Shown here in pieces: positions 56,501 to 64,000 of a stretch of DNA of 64,000 nt. Within the stretch, counting starts at the first letter, position 1. Each line of letters opens with the position of its first letter. A program made the position numbers and the translations under genes. The notes beneath the pieces are model-generated. The model searched no databases. It was not told the origin of the DNA and worked only from the letters and a program-made list of their open reading frames with translations. Origin of the DNA: Planctomicrobium piriforme (GTDB lineage Bacteria > Planctomycetota > Planctomycetia > Planctomycetales > Planctomycetaceae); contig NZ_FOQD01000010.1 in the NCBI RefSeq assembly GCF_900113665.1, positions 1-64,000 on the forward strand, written 5' to 3'.

Positions 56501-58682
56501 TGGTGATGCCGGTCACCCGTTCGACCTGTTGATCGAGCGGCGAGCCATCGGCAATCCAGCGACGAATAATTTCATAATAAGCTTCGCCCGGCGCGGTGAG
56601 CTGTCCCCCCACATGCGGCACGCTGCCGGTCGCTTTCAGCAGCATCAAGCTGTTTTCAGGTGACGCCACATTGGTGCGGCGGCCCTTGAGATCGTCGGTA
56701 AAGGCCCGCACGTCGTAAATCGGGTCGTACCCTCGCAGCGACAACTTGAAACCGTTCTTGCCATCTTTTGCACCGTGACAGGTTCCCTGATTGCAGCCGA
56801 GTCGGGTGAGCACCGGGTTCACGTCGCGAATGAAGCTGATCGGTTCGAGCTGCGACACATGGTCGACGGTCACCGGCACGTCCGCATGCAGATTCTGGAA
56901 CTTCACGGAGAGCTGCGACTGCCCGTCGGCTTTGGAATAGACCCGGCTCAGCGGTGAGACGCCTGCGGCGGAACCGGTCATTTGCAGTTGCACCAGTCGG
57001 GTGAGATCAATCCGCTCACCTGAGGCAAGAATTCCGGTGACCAGCAACTGTGCGGAGTCGTAAGGGCCGTTGAGCTCGACAGTCGTCGGACAGAGTTCGA
57101 GGCTCTGTACGATCGCACCGCTCGGCAGTTTTTCTTCTCCCGCCAGCGTTTCCTGGCTGACCACTTTGAGATCCGCTTTCGTCTGCGCCGCGACCTGCTG
57201 CGCAGCGGAGTTCGGGACGGCAACGAAATCGTATTGCGTTTGAGCATCATTCACCCCCAGCAGGCGAATGCGTCCATCGCTCCCGGCAATTGCCAGGCGG
57301 CCTTCATATGGATGGAATGCGAGGGCGTAAGTGCCGGCGGGGAGCGCGGCACTGGCAATCAGTTTGGCGTTGTCGGTGACATACTTCTCCAGCTTTGCCT
57401 TCTCTTCCGCCGACTGAGAGGAGACGACCTTTTCAACGATCTTCTTGATTTCTTCCGGCATCTCCGTCGGGACATCGGACGAATAAATCGCAACGTGCCC
57501 CTGGCCGTCCAGACTCGAAGCACAGGCGAACGTTTTGCCGTCAGGTGCAAAAGAGATGGCGTAAATGCGGCCAGGCATGGCGGGGTAGCGGCGGATCAGA
57601 TTGGCGTCATCGCCGATCACCCGTTTGGTGACCCGTTCCATGCGGTAGAAACGCGGAATGCCGTCGGAACCGCCGACCACGATCTCGTTCCGCTGCGGGT
57701 GCCGGGCAACGGCCGAAATCCCCCCCTTCAGCGCGCCGGGGGTGATTGACGTCACGTTGTCGATGAAGCGTTCGGTGGGAACGCTGTAGAGCTTGGTCGA
57801 CATATCCCGTCCGACCGACACCAGCAGCGAGCCGTCGGTCGAGAAGACGGTATCGAGCGGCCAGTCGTCATGGGCGCCGTTGAAGAACACCTGTTTGCCG
57901 GTGTGGCTATCAAACCCGCGGACGGCCGTATCGCTGCAGCCGACTGCCACCAGTTTGCCATCGGGCGACCAACTGACGCCGTAGACGGTGTCGAACGTGA
58001 CGGGAATCGACAGTTCGAGCTTGCGCTGGGGCACATTCCAGATCTGCACTTCCCCCTGTCGCGCCGGCTTGCCCCCGGCGACCGCCAGACGTTGGCCATC
58101 CGGCGAGAAGGCAACCGCTTCAATCCGCTCGGACAGGCCAACCAGTCGGGCGAGGGGCTGATGGCTGTCGTTTGACAGCAGAATCACTTCATGAAAGCCG
58201 GCGACTGCCAGCAGGCTGCCGTCGGGTGAGTATTCCAGCGACGTCACGACCGGCGGACGGTCGTAAACGGGCGGATGGTTGTGATCGATAGGATCGGTCG
58301 CCGCAGCGGGGGAGTCGTCCTTCGCTCCCTGTTCGATCCACTTGCGAATCAGAGCGATCTCGGCGGCGGAGAGGGCTGGTTTGTCTTTCGGCATCGCTGC
58401 CTTGCCGTCCACCGGGACGATCTGCATGAGCAGCGCACTGGCGTCGGGCTTGCCCGGCACAACGGCGGCGTCCCGGCTTTCCCCTGACTGCATGAGCCGG
58501 GAGAACGAGGTCATCACATAACCGCCGGAGGGCTTGGCCGGCTGGTGGCAACCCTGGCAGTGGGCCTGAAAAATCGGGCGAATCTCGCGGTCATAGCTGA
58601 CGGCCGCCGGCTCGGCGCAGAACGCCGCGATGGGCAGTAAATAAGCCGCAAAACTAACGCTCGTCAAAATCGAGGTGCGCAT
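53598..58682 (-). CDS. Giant DUF1549/DUF1553 protein with cytochrome-c motifs and WD40 repeats
   Basis: 1694 residues, exported. A signal peptide (MRTSILTSVSFAAYLLPIAA) is followed by a planctomycete cytochrome c domain (CQGCH at 42-46), WD40-type repeats (about 145-440, LEYSPDGSLLAVAGFHEVIL, AVAFSPDGQRLAVAGG), a bacterial Ig-like region (about 550-640), a second heme-like motif CNQGTCHGAKDG, DUF1549 (RVSLDLTGLPPSADEVVRFM, about 930-1130) and DUF1553 (SYVNRIWGYLMGVGFIEPLD, about 1150-1340). The C-terminus has a coiled coil and a lectin-like stretch. It likely binds or degrades a polysaccharide outside the cytoplasm. The start moved from 58949 to 58682 because the upstream 89 codons are non-coding in character. 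Confidence 0.93.
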   Translation of the reverse strand: MRTSILTSVSFAAYLLPIAAFCAEPAAVSYDREIRPIFQAHCQGCHQPAKPSGGYVMTSFSRLMQSGESRDAAVVPGKPDASALLMQIVPVDGKAAMPKDKPALSAAEIALIRKWIEQGAKDDSPAAATDPIDHNHPPVYDRPPVVTSLEYSPDGSLLAVAGFHEVILLSNDSHQPLARLVGLSERIEAVAFSPDGQRLAVAGGKPARQGEVQIWNVPQRKLELSIPVTFDTVYGVSWSPDGKLVAVGCSDTAVRGFDSHTGKQVFFNGAHDDWPLDTVFSTDGSLLVSVGRDMSTKLYSVPTERFIDNVTSITPGALKGGISAVARHPQRNEIVVGGSDGIPRFYRMERVTKRVIGDDANLIRRYPAMPGRIYAISFAPDGKTFACASSLDGQGHVAIYSSDVPTEMPEEIKKIVEKVVSSQSAEEKAKLEKYVTDNAKLIASAALPAGTYALAFHPYEGRLAIAGSDGRIRLLGVNDAQTQYDFVAVPNSAAQQVAAQTKADLKVVSQETLAGEEKLPSGAIVQSLELCPTTVELNGPYDSAQLLVTGILASGERIDLTRLVQLQMTGSAAGVSPLSRVYSKADGQSQLSVKFQNLHADVPVTVDHVSQLEPISFIRDVNPVLTRLGCNQGTCHGAKDGKNGFKLSLRGYDPIYDVRAFTDDLKGRRTNVASPENSLMLLKATGSVPHVGGQLTAPGEAYYEIIRRWIADGSPLDQQVERVTGITIEPQNPVVQQIGARQQLRVVAKYSNGRQRDVTGEAFLQSGNTEVAENNRAAVVTAIRRGEAPILARFEGSYAATTLTVMGDRQGFVWKTPETWGPVDELVAQKWERMKILPSELCSDEEFLRRVSLDLTGLPPSADEVVRFMEDPRPTREKRDEVVDRLIGSDAFIDYWTNKWADLLQVNSKYLGTAGASEFRKWIRQNVAENRPYDKFCFDVITASGSNKEHPAASYYKILREPDAIMENTTHLFLGVRFNCNKCHDHPFERWTQDQYYETAAYFAQVGLKRDPKNADGNIGGTAVEGAKPMWEEIFDKGEGEMKHDRTGAVTAPLVPFDRETAVAKDHTRRQQLAEWMTSSENDYFARSYVNRIWGYLMGVGFIEPLDDIRAGNPASNPELLDKLTRQFVESSFNVRELMRTICKSRVYQLDVAANQWNADDKLNYSHALPKRLPAEVLYDSVYTVTGSKMKIPGVPEGTRAAALPDVQINLADGFLDNLGRPVRESACECERSADLQLGPVMALMNGTTVSDAISQPGNMLEKIAADETDMPKLVDRIFLNILNRHAHPDEIQATITLMGELQSQHNQLASARDAYREQIRPVMAASEERRLAAVAKTEQELADFQKEIQPRVDMEETARQEKIKAAQLKVDERLATGLQRAAEWEAAQTTSPTPWTTLKFGEMKATNKAKLEQADDNIVLVSGPNGKVVYTLQTQLQLDQVAALQLEALMDEKLPGKGPGRSEGGNFVLSELTVEAWPVGKPDEKKEFKLQNAKADFSQGGYGVETAVDGKAPDNGNGWAVSPEVGKDHYASFEFAEPAKFEGEIVLQIKMSQQYTDAKHSLGKFRFSATNKTGPVNLGLPAKIVDVLAIAADVRTDEQEQVLIDFVNSRDADLTNLKKNLAEAKKPLPDDPHVVELRERLDEYKKPLPPDPQLERLERAARLSEEQLKNNRLTAAQDLAWALINSPAFLFNR

Positions 58683-58967
58683 GGCTCTCCACACATTCAG
58701 GAAGAGTGATCGACGCGTTGCTGTCGGGCCAACCGGGCGGTGAGTTGTCTCGGGTGTCTGGAAGAGGTGGGCATTCGAATGAGGTGAATGCTTGCCCCGA
58801 GTACCGCGCCGGTGGCGTGCCCAAATTTCCGGGGGGCACTCCCTGTCACACCAAGTGTTATATCGCCTCCGGAAGTTGAATGCAAGAAATTTTATGCTTC
58901 CCCGTCCGTCACATTTCGAAAGTCGGACGAAGATTTCTGAAGAATCCACATCCTCGCTCTGCCGCTT

Positions 58968-61900
58968 TCAGTCGACTGCCGTTACCAGCCCATTCTGCAG
59001 AAAGACCAGCCGGACGCTGATCGCCTCGCGAGGCAACTTCAGAAGTTCTCCCACTGCAGCGCGGTAGGCCTGCATCTGCCCGCGATAGTCGTCAACCCGA
59101 TCTCTCACCGACTGCTCGCCTCCGGAAATGTCGTCGGTCTTGAAATCGATCACGTCCGCCGCCACCGGCGTTCCGTTTTGAGTGCAGATCACGAGCCTGT
59201 CGATACAGCCGCTGATCAGCCCGTCGCCCTGATCCCGAATCGCGAACGGACACTCGTTACGGACGCTAAGAGTGACTGAACCGGCACGCAGCCTATCCTG
59301 AACATGCGAGGGCAACGGCGACGAACCATCCAGGTACGCCGCCTGCGTCAGGAGGAGTTTGCCCCAACCGCTCGACTGCAACGCTCGGAACTCTTTCAAC
59401 CATCGATCCAGTTCTGGCTGACCAACGCCCGCCTGTTGGCCGAGCTGGCGGAGCATTTTCTGGTCAACCGGCGATTCATCGAGCCAGGTTACCTCCTGCA
59501 GCCAGCGGTGAAACAGAGATCCCCTCGACATCGCTGCGGCGCCGCCCGATTTCAACTCCCGTTTGAGACTGACATGCGTTGTCGTTTTCCCGCTCGAAGG
59601 CGCCTGCCGTTTCCATCGTCGTTGCGCGGAGGTGGTCGAGAAAGTGATTGACCGCGGCGATTCTTCGTCCGGGGCAATGGCGGCAGTCGTTGGCGTCTCA
59701 ACGACCGGCAGGCTGCGAAACCATTCCGGGTCGCCATGTTCCCACAACACGGTCTGCGGTTTCACCGGTACTGTGGGCGCGAGCGCTCCTCGCACCAGGC
59801 CCGCGAATGACTTCGGATGCGACTTCGTGATCTTCGGATTAACGAGAATGTGCAGACTGCGAACCGCCCGGGTCATGGCGACGTAGAGTAGACACAGGGC
59901 TTCCTGAATCAGCTTGTCACGAGTCGCCTGTCTGGCGGCCTGGAGTTCGCCCCCCAGGCAGTCGAAGTGCTTTTCATTGCGGTACAGGGCCACCAGTTGC
60001 GGCGGAGCTTCCGGGGCAGGAGAGCGGGAGACATACTTGGGGGGCAGGTATAAAGGAACATCCAGCTCCGGCAAAATCACGATGTCGAATTCGAGTCCCT
60101 TGGACTGATGCACCGTCATCACCCGGACGGCGGCATTGGTCGGTTCTTCTCGTCGCTGCTGTTCGATGAAGGCGACGAAATCACTCGGGCGCAGATTGGC
60201 GAACAGCGTGTCGAACCGGTCCGCCAGATCCGCGAGCTGCACCAGCCGCTGGTATTCACGGCGGTCGCAATACGGAATCAGCAGAGGCAACAGTTCGTGG
60301 ATCAGCCCGCCATAACCGCGGTCGACCAGACGTTGCCGCAATTGGTCGGCGAATGCGGCCCGTGAGGCGGCGTCGGCGTAGTTCGCCCAACCGAGCGCCG
60401 TCCCCAAAGGAGACGTGGCGACATGAAACGCGGCGACCGTATGGCCGGGATGGTCTGCCAGCGTCAGCAGCGAAAGAATGAGCTGCACGACGGCTGCGTC
60501 AGTGAGCGGATTTCCCCCCTCTTCGCTGGCATCGATGCCCCGCTGACCGAGTTCGAAAATCATCCGACCGACGGATTCGTTGCGTCTCGTCAGGATGCCG
60601 ATGCTGGCGCCGGGAGCTTCCTGAAGTCGCTGCTCGACATATTCGGCCACTTCCGCCCAGTACTCGGGAACCGGTTCGGCATCCTCCGGAGCCCCGTCTT
60701 CGGTTGTGCTGCGGTCGGACAATGTCCGCAGGCAGACGTAACCGCTCAAATCCTGTCGGGCCGTCTCGTGTTCCGGGAACCGCTGGCACCACTCATGCAG
60801 GATCGCGGCATGATCTTGCAGATTGTCGTGATTCCTCAATTGCCGCATCGTCAGGTTCACCGCCTGCATGATCGCCGGCGACGAGCGGTAACTGAGGTTG
60901 AGCTCCACCGGCTCTGCCGCCGAGCCCGGCAACTCCGCTGCGATGAGATCGAAGAGCGCGGCCTCGCCTCCCCGCCAGCCGTAGATGGCCTGCTTGATGT
61001 CCCCCACGCAGAAGAACGAACGGCCCGGTCGGCGACAGGCTTCCTCCGCAAAACTGCGGATGACGTTCCACTGGGCTGGCGACGTGTCCTGGAATTCGTC
61101 CAGCAACAAATGGTCGATCGCCGCATCGAGACGGAAGGAGGAATCGACGAGCCGCGAACGTTTCTGCGCTTCAGCCAGACGACGGGTGACGTCGCCAAAC
61201 TCCATGCCTCCGGCAGCTTGCTTCAGACGTTCGAAGGCTGCGTGAAAATCGCTCAGAAGCTGCCGCGCCGCGAGCGTCTGCTGCCGCCACGGAGCGGCGA
61301 CTTGCGCCAGGACATGTCCGTACAGTTCCGTATAGGGCGACCGCAGCGCCTCGGGGATGGGGACTCGGCTGAATTTCATTTCACCGGAAATGACTTTCAG
61401 CATCAGCCCCCGCTGCAGCAGACCGTCCCAGTTTTCTGACTGAATCGCTTCGCAATCCTGCGCCCGGGCTTTGGTCAGCGAGGGTTTATCGAGCGGCACC
61501 GCTTCCATCGCATGGAGGAGCGCGGCGCGGTGTTCAGGGGAGAGAAACTCATGCTGTGGAAACTGCTCCCAGCTTTCCGGTGGCGCGGCCAGAAAGACGT
61601 AATACAGATTGCGAATTGTTTCGGTAATCAGCCGCGAGATGCTGCGTGACGTCTGCCCTTTATCGAGCAGGTGCATCAGTTGCACGAGATCCTGCGGTGC
61701 CCCGCTGGAAAGCATTTCATCGATGGCGGCGGTGCGGATCTGGTCGATCTCCATCGAGTCCAGAACCCGCCACCCCGGCGGCAACCCCAGTTCCAGCGCG
61801 TAGCTCCCCGCCAACTGAGCGAAGAAGGAATCGAGCGTGCTGATCCGCACCCGATGCAGTTGTCTCGTCAGCCGGGTCAAGAGCGTCAGGCATTCGTCTC

Positions 61901-62213
61901 GCGTCAATTTCGGCGGACCAACGGCCGCAGCTAATTGTTTTAACCCGGCAGGATCGATGACCGCCTGCGCCAACCGCAGCAGCACCCGTTCCAGAATTTC
62001 GCCCGCCGCCTTACGGGTGAAGGTGGACGCCAGAATCTTCTCCGGCGATGAGTTGCGAAGAATCGAGATATAACGTGACGACAGTTGGAACGTCTTGCCT
62101 GTTCCGGCGGAAGCCCGAATCAGCAACCTCTGTGCAAGGCCATCTGCAGCGCCGGTTTCTTCGCTGGCCGGGAGCGTTGCTCGGGGGCGTCTGGTTTTGG
62201 CAGGCTGGCTCAT
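58968..62213 (-). CDS. addA: AddA-like helicase-nuclease subunit
   Basis: 1081 residues, UvrD/RecB family. Walker A ASAGTGKT is at 34-41, Walker B is LLLDEFQDTSPAQW, motif IV region GDIKQAIYGWRGGE, motif V VHQSKGLEFDIVILPE and motif VI YVAMTRAVRSL. The C-terminal PD-(D/E)XK nuclease has VIDFKTDD and YRGQMQAYRAA. AddAB resects double-strand breaks for recombination and degrades phage DNA. Its ATG overlaps the stop codon of the upstream AddB-like gene by 4 bp (ATGA), so the two are co-translated. Confidence 0.93.
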   Translation of the reverse strand: MSQPAKTRRPRATLPASEETGAADGLAQRLLIRASAGTGKTFQLSSRYISILRNSSPEKILASTFTRKAAGEILERVLLRLAQAVIDPAGLKQLAAAVGPPKLTRDECLTLLTRLTRQLHRVRISTLDSFFAQLAGSYALELGLPPGWRVLDSMEIDQIRTAAIDEMLSSGAPQDLVQLMHLLDKGQTSRSISRLITETIRNLYYVFLAAPPESWEQFPQHEFLSPEHRAALLHAMEAVPLDKPSLTKARAQDCEAIQSENWDGLLQRGLMLKVISGEMKFSRVPIPEALRSPYTELYGHVLAQVAAPWRQQTLAARQLLSDFHAAFERLKQAAGGMEFGDVTRRLAEAQKRSRLVDSSFRLDAAIDHLLLDEFQDTSPAQWNVIRSFAEEACRRPGRSFFCVGDIKQAIYGWRGGEAALFDLIAAELPGSAAEPVELNLSYRSSPAIMQAVNLTMRQLRNHDNLQDHAAILHEWCQRFPEHETARQDLSGYVCLRTLSDRSTTEDGAPEDAEPVPEYWAEVAEYVEQRLQEAPGASIGILTRRNESVGRMIFELGQRGIDASEEGGNPLTDAAVVQLILSLLTLADHPGHTVAAFHVATSPLGTALGWANYADAASRAAFADQLRQRLVDRGYGGLIHELLPLLIPYCDRREYQRLVQLADLADRFDTLFANLRPSDFVAFIEQQRREEPTNAAVRVMTVHQSKGLEFDIVILPELDVPLYLPPKYVSRSPAPEAPPQLVALYRNEKHFDCLGGELQAARQATRDKLIQEALCLLYVAMTRAVRSLHILVNPKITKSHPKSFAGLVRGALAPTVPVKPQTVLWEHGDPEWFRSLPVVETPTTAAIAPDEESPRSITFSTTSAQRRWKRQAPSSGKTTTHVSLKRELKSGGAAAMSRGSLFHRWLQEVTWLDESPVDQKMLRQLGQQAGVGQPELDRWLKEFRALQSSGWGKLLLTQAAYLDGSSPLPSHVQDRLRAGSVTLSVRNECPFAIRDQGDGLISGCIDRLVICTQNGTPVAADVIDFKTDDISGGEQSVRDRVDDYRGQMQAYRAAVGELLKLPREAISVRLVFLQNGLVTAVD

Positions 62214-64000
62214 ACCACCGCCTCCTGTCCAAAGACCCCGGCCTGACAGATGCAGTCGAACTCGGTCATCGACTGCGATGGTTCAGACAGCTCGACCCAG
62301 AACCGTTCTTCCAGAATGTTCCGCACGACTTCGCGAGCCACGTCGTCTGCGGTCTCAAGTTCCTCCTCTGACCAGTCGGCGAACTTCTCTTCCACGCAGT
62401 TCACATCGCGGGGAAGCACGATGTAGCCCAATCGCACATCGCCCGTCACGCCAAACTGCTCCGCCAGATGCCGGTACAGGGGCAATTGCAGATCGTGCCA
62501 TTCGTCTTTGTAGCGGTGCGTCTTCTCCGGCGAAGCGCCGGCATCACCGGTTTTGTAGTCGAACAACGCCCACTGCCCCGTGGACTGATTGAAGTCGATG
62601 CGGTCGATGCGGCCTCTCAACGAAACGGTCTGACCCTTTCCAAGTGAAAATGGAATCGGGGCGCGGTTCCCTCTTTCCACCGTGTGAATTTTCCATCCCT
62701 GCTGCCGCCACCGTGACTGCCAGCCTGCAAACGCCGCCAGTCGTCGCCGTGCCTGTTCCGCCTGAATCAGCACTGCCGCCAACGGGTCAGGCCCATAGTT
62801 GATTGAAATCGATCGGGACAATTCCTCATCGAGAAACGCCGCGATTTCTGCTTCCGAAGTGGCATCTTTCAGTTCGCTCTGTCCGAACTGTTTCAGCACA
62901 TCATGCAGCAGATTTCCAAAAGCCGCGCCATCCAACTCCGCCAGATCATCCGAAGCGACCTCCAGCCCCAGCACATGCCGCAGGTAGTAACGGTAGGGCG
63001 AAGCCAGGTAATCCCGAAACTCCGTCACTCGGAATGTCGCCCTTACTTCCCCAAGCGGACGCGGTCGGGGAATTGTGAACTGTGATTTCCCGAGCACTGG
63101 ACCGCTGCGCGGTTTAACGTCCTTGCGGTTGTAGAACTGCAACACCCGTTCAGGAATCTGCTCAGGACGCGTCGCGAAAAGCAGCCGGCTTGGCGCGAGC
63201 GGCTCATTCAACGCGTCCCGCCGCGCCACGATCAATCGCACCTCTTGTCTCGAATGCAGCAGGCACGTCAGGTTGTGCAGATCACGGGCATAACGTCGGG
63301 CGTTGTCTTCGATCCCCAAGTGCGAACGCAGACGATTCGGCAGAAAGAGATCGTGGTTGACGGAGGACGGGACAAAGTTTTCGTTGAACGTCGTGACGAT
63401 CGCGACGGGTGCGTCGTCGAGCGGCATTTCGAGCCAGCCGGAGAGCGCGATCGCCGGCCCGTCCGCCGCCCGATACAGCTCGCCTCCGGTCGACGAGAGA
63501 GTCAATTGAAGACACTCCACAGCACTCAATTCGAGATCCAGCGACGGCGGCAGGGATTGATGGGCATCAAACGCCGCCAACACCGTTTTCAGCGACTCGC
63601 GCAGTCGGGCATCATCGGGATTGGCGACTTCCAGCGTGCGGTCCCCGTACACCTGCAGCAGTACCTGACGAACCGGCGTCGACGAACGCGACAACGGCAG
63701 CGAAACCGTGGCAAACGGAGCCAGCAGTCCATGCACCGCGGCCACCAGCCGTCGGGCAAGCGCGACCGTCGTGTCGTCTTCGATCTCGGGAAACCAGCCC
63801 ACGCGCGGCGGCAGATGGCTGCAGACAAAGTCGTCCCATCTGGTGAGCCAGTCGAATGGCAGCGACTGACGATTCAGCCATGCGGCGACATCCGGGTGCC
63901 GGATCAATGCGGCGAAGTGCTCCGTCCGGCGGTCGCCAATATATTCGGCGATGGCTTCGAGGAGTCGAAATGGAGCCGTCGCCGACAACAGTCGGTCGAC
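62210..64000 (-). CDS. addB: AddB-like helicase-nuclease subunit (5' part cut by the window edge)
   Basis: The last 596 residues are in the window; the frame is open through the edge at 64000. The segment RVTEFRDYLASPYRYYLRHV is the AddB/RexB-type start of the nuclease domain, and ALFDYKTGDA with HDLQLPLYRHLAEQFG gives the PD-(D/E)XK core. The end has FDCICQAG, whose two cysteines could join an Fe-S cluster as in AddB. It partners the AddA-like gene just downstream. Confidence 0.85.
   Translation of the reverse strand, partial: VDRLLSATAPFRLLEAIAEYIGDRRTEHFAALIRHPDVAAWLNRQSLPFDWLTRWDDFVCSHLPPRVGWFPEIEDDTTVALARRLVAAVHGLLAPFATVSLPLSRSSTPVRQVLLQVYGDRTLEVANPDDARLRESLKTVLAAFDAHQSLPPSLDLELSAVECLQLTLSSTGGELYRAADGPAIALSGWLEMPLDDAPVAIVTTFNENFVPSSVNHDLFLPNRLRSHLGIEDNARRYARDLHNLTCLLHSRQEVRLIVARRDALNEPLAPSRLLFATRPEQIPERVLQFYNRKDVKPRSGPVLGKSQFTIPRPRPLGEVRATFRVTEFRDYLASPYRYYLRHVLGLEVASDDLAELDGAAFGNLLHDVLKQFGQSELKDATSEAEIAAFLDEELSRSISINYGPDPLAAVLIQAEQARRRLAAFAGWQSRWRQQGWKIHTVERGNRAPIPFSLGKGQTVSLRGRIDRIDFNQSTGQWALFDYKTGDAGASPEKTHRYKDEWHDLQLPLYRHLAEQFGVTGDVRLGYIVLPRDVNCVEEKFADWSEEELETADDVAREVVRNILEERFWVELSEPSQSMTEFDCICQAGVFGQEAVV

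Noticed and set aside
53679..56663. Several plus-strand frames of 130-357 codons inside the giant DUF1549/DUF1553 gene
   Set aside because: All are antisense to a well-supported gene and have no domain evidence.
58968..64000. A functional link between the retron and AddAB (some retrons guard RecBCD)
   Set aside because: The genes are about 28 kb apart, AddAB is a housekeeping function, and nothing in the sequence ties them together.

Overview
The window is about 64 kb of GC-rich bacterial chromosome from a planctomycete, most likely order Planctomycetales. The evidence is a set of families typical of that phylum: three DUF1559 prepilin-like genes, a 1694-residue DUF1549/DUF1553 protein with cytochrome-c motifs and WD40 repeats beside a DUF1501 gene, a PVC-type HEAT/cytochrome protein, a XylR-type AraC regulator, and many short palindromic dispersed repeats between genes. 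I cannot name the species.

Layout: 0-9.7 kb carries polA, a lipoprotein/DUF1559 pair, a XylR-like regulator, SppA protease and a DUF697-type GTPase. 10-17.3 kb carries a pyruvate/indolepyruvate decarboxylase-family enzyme, a VOC protein, a BRCT-MerR-TPR fusion, an overlapping FAD oxidoreductase/MnmM-like methyltransferase pair (probable tRNA wobble-uridine modification) and a polytopic membrane protein. 17.6-29.8 kb carries the PVC heme/HEAT protein, an atypical SDR, a fasciclin protein, asnS, a MazG-like protein, a three-gene coiled-coil membrane operon, PSP1-like/yidD, a class-IV aminotransferase and an ECF sigma factor. 30-31.6 kb holds the most interesting element, a retron. 31.9-41.9 kb carries an SDR, purB, a degenerate DgkA-like protein, lipoproteins, tRNA-Arg(CCG), a DUF4870 protein, a C-terminal processing protease and a GNAT protein. 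42-50.1 kb carries an AraC regulator, an intact and a frameshifted DUF1559 gene, a lipoprotein, a secreted esterase and a DUF262/HNH (GmrSD-like) putative defence protein. 50.3-58.7 kb carries a Ser/Thr kinase, DUF1501 and the large DUF1549/DUF1553 protein. 59-64 kb carries AddA-like and (cut by the window edge) AddB-like helicase-nuclease genes.

Key discovery: a reverse transcriptase at 30282-31640 has the retron-specific NAxxH motif, a YADD active site and a VAG version of the retron VTG motif, and by memory resembles the myxobacterial Mx162 retron RT. Upstream lies a non-coding stretch with the expected msr-msd layout. Two 20-nt arms (29990-30009 and 30127-30146) pair over 20 bp with only two G-U wobbles. 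The base right after the left arm is a G in an AGC context, as for a retron branching guanosine. The enclosed 117 nt folds by eye into four hairpins. A near-consensus promoter (TTGACT, 18 nt, CATAAT) would start transcription at the first base of the left arm. No effector gene is evident.

Many start sites were moved from the longest ORF to a start with a better ribosome-binding site, signal peptide or domain boundary; this is stated per gene. All family assignments come from reading motifs and from memory, with no database search.
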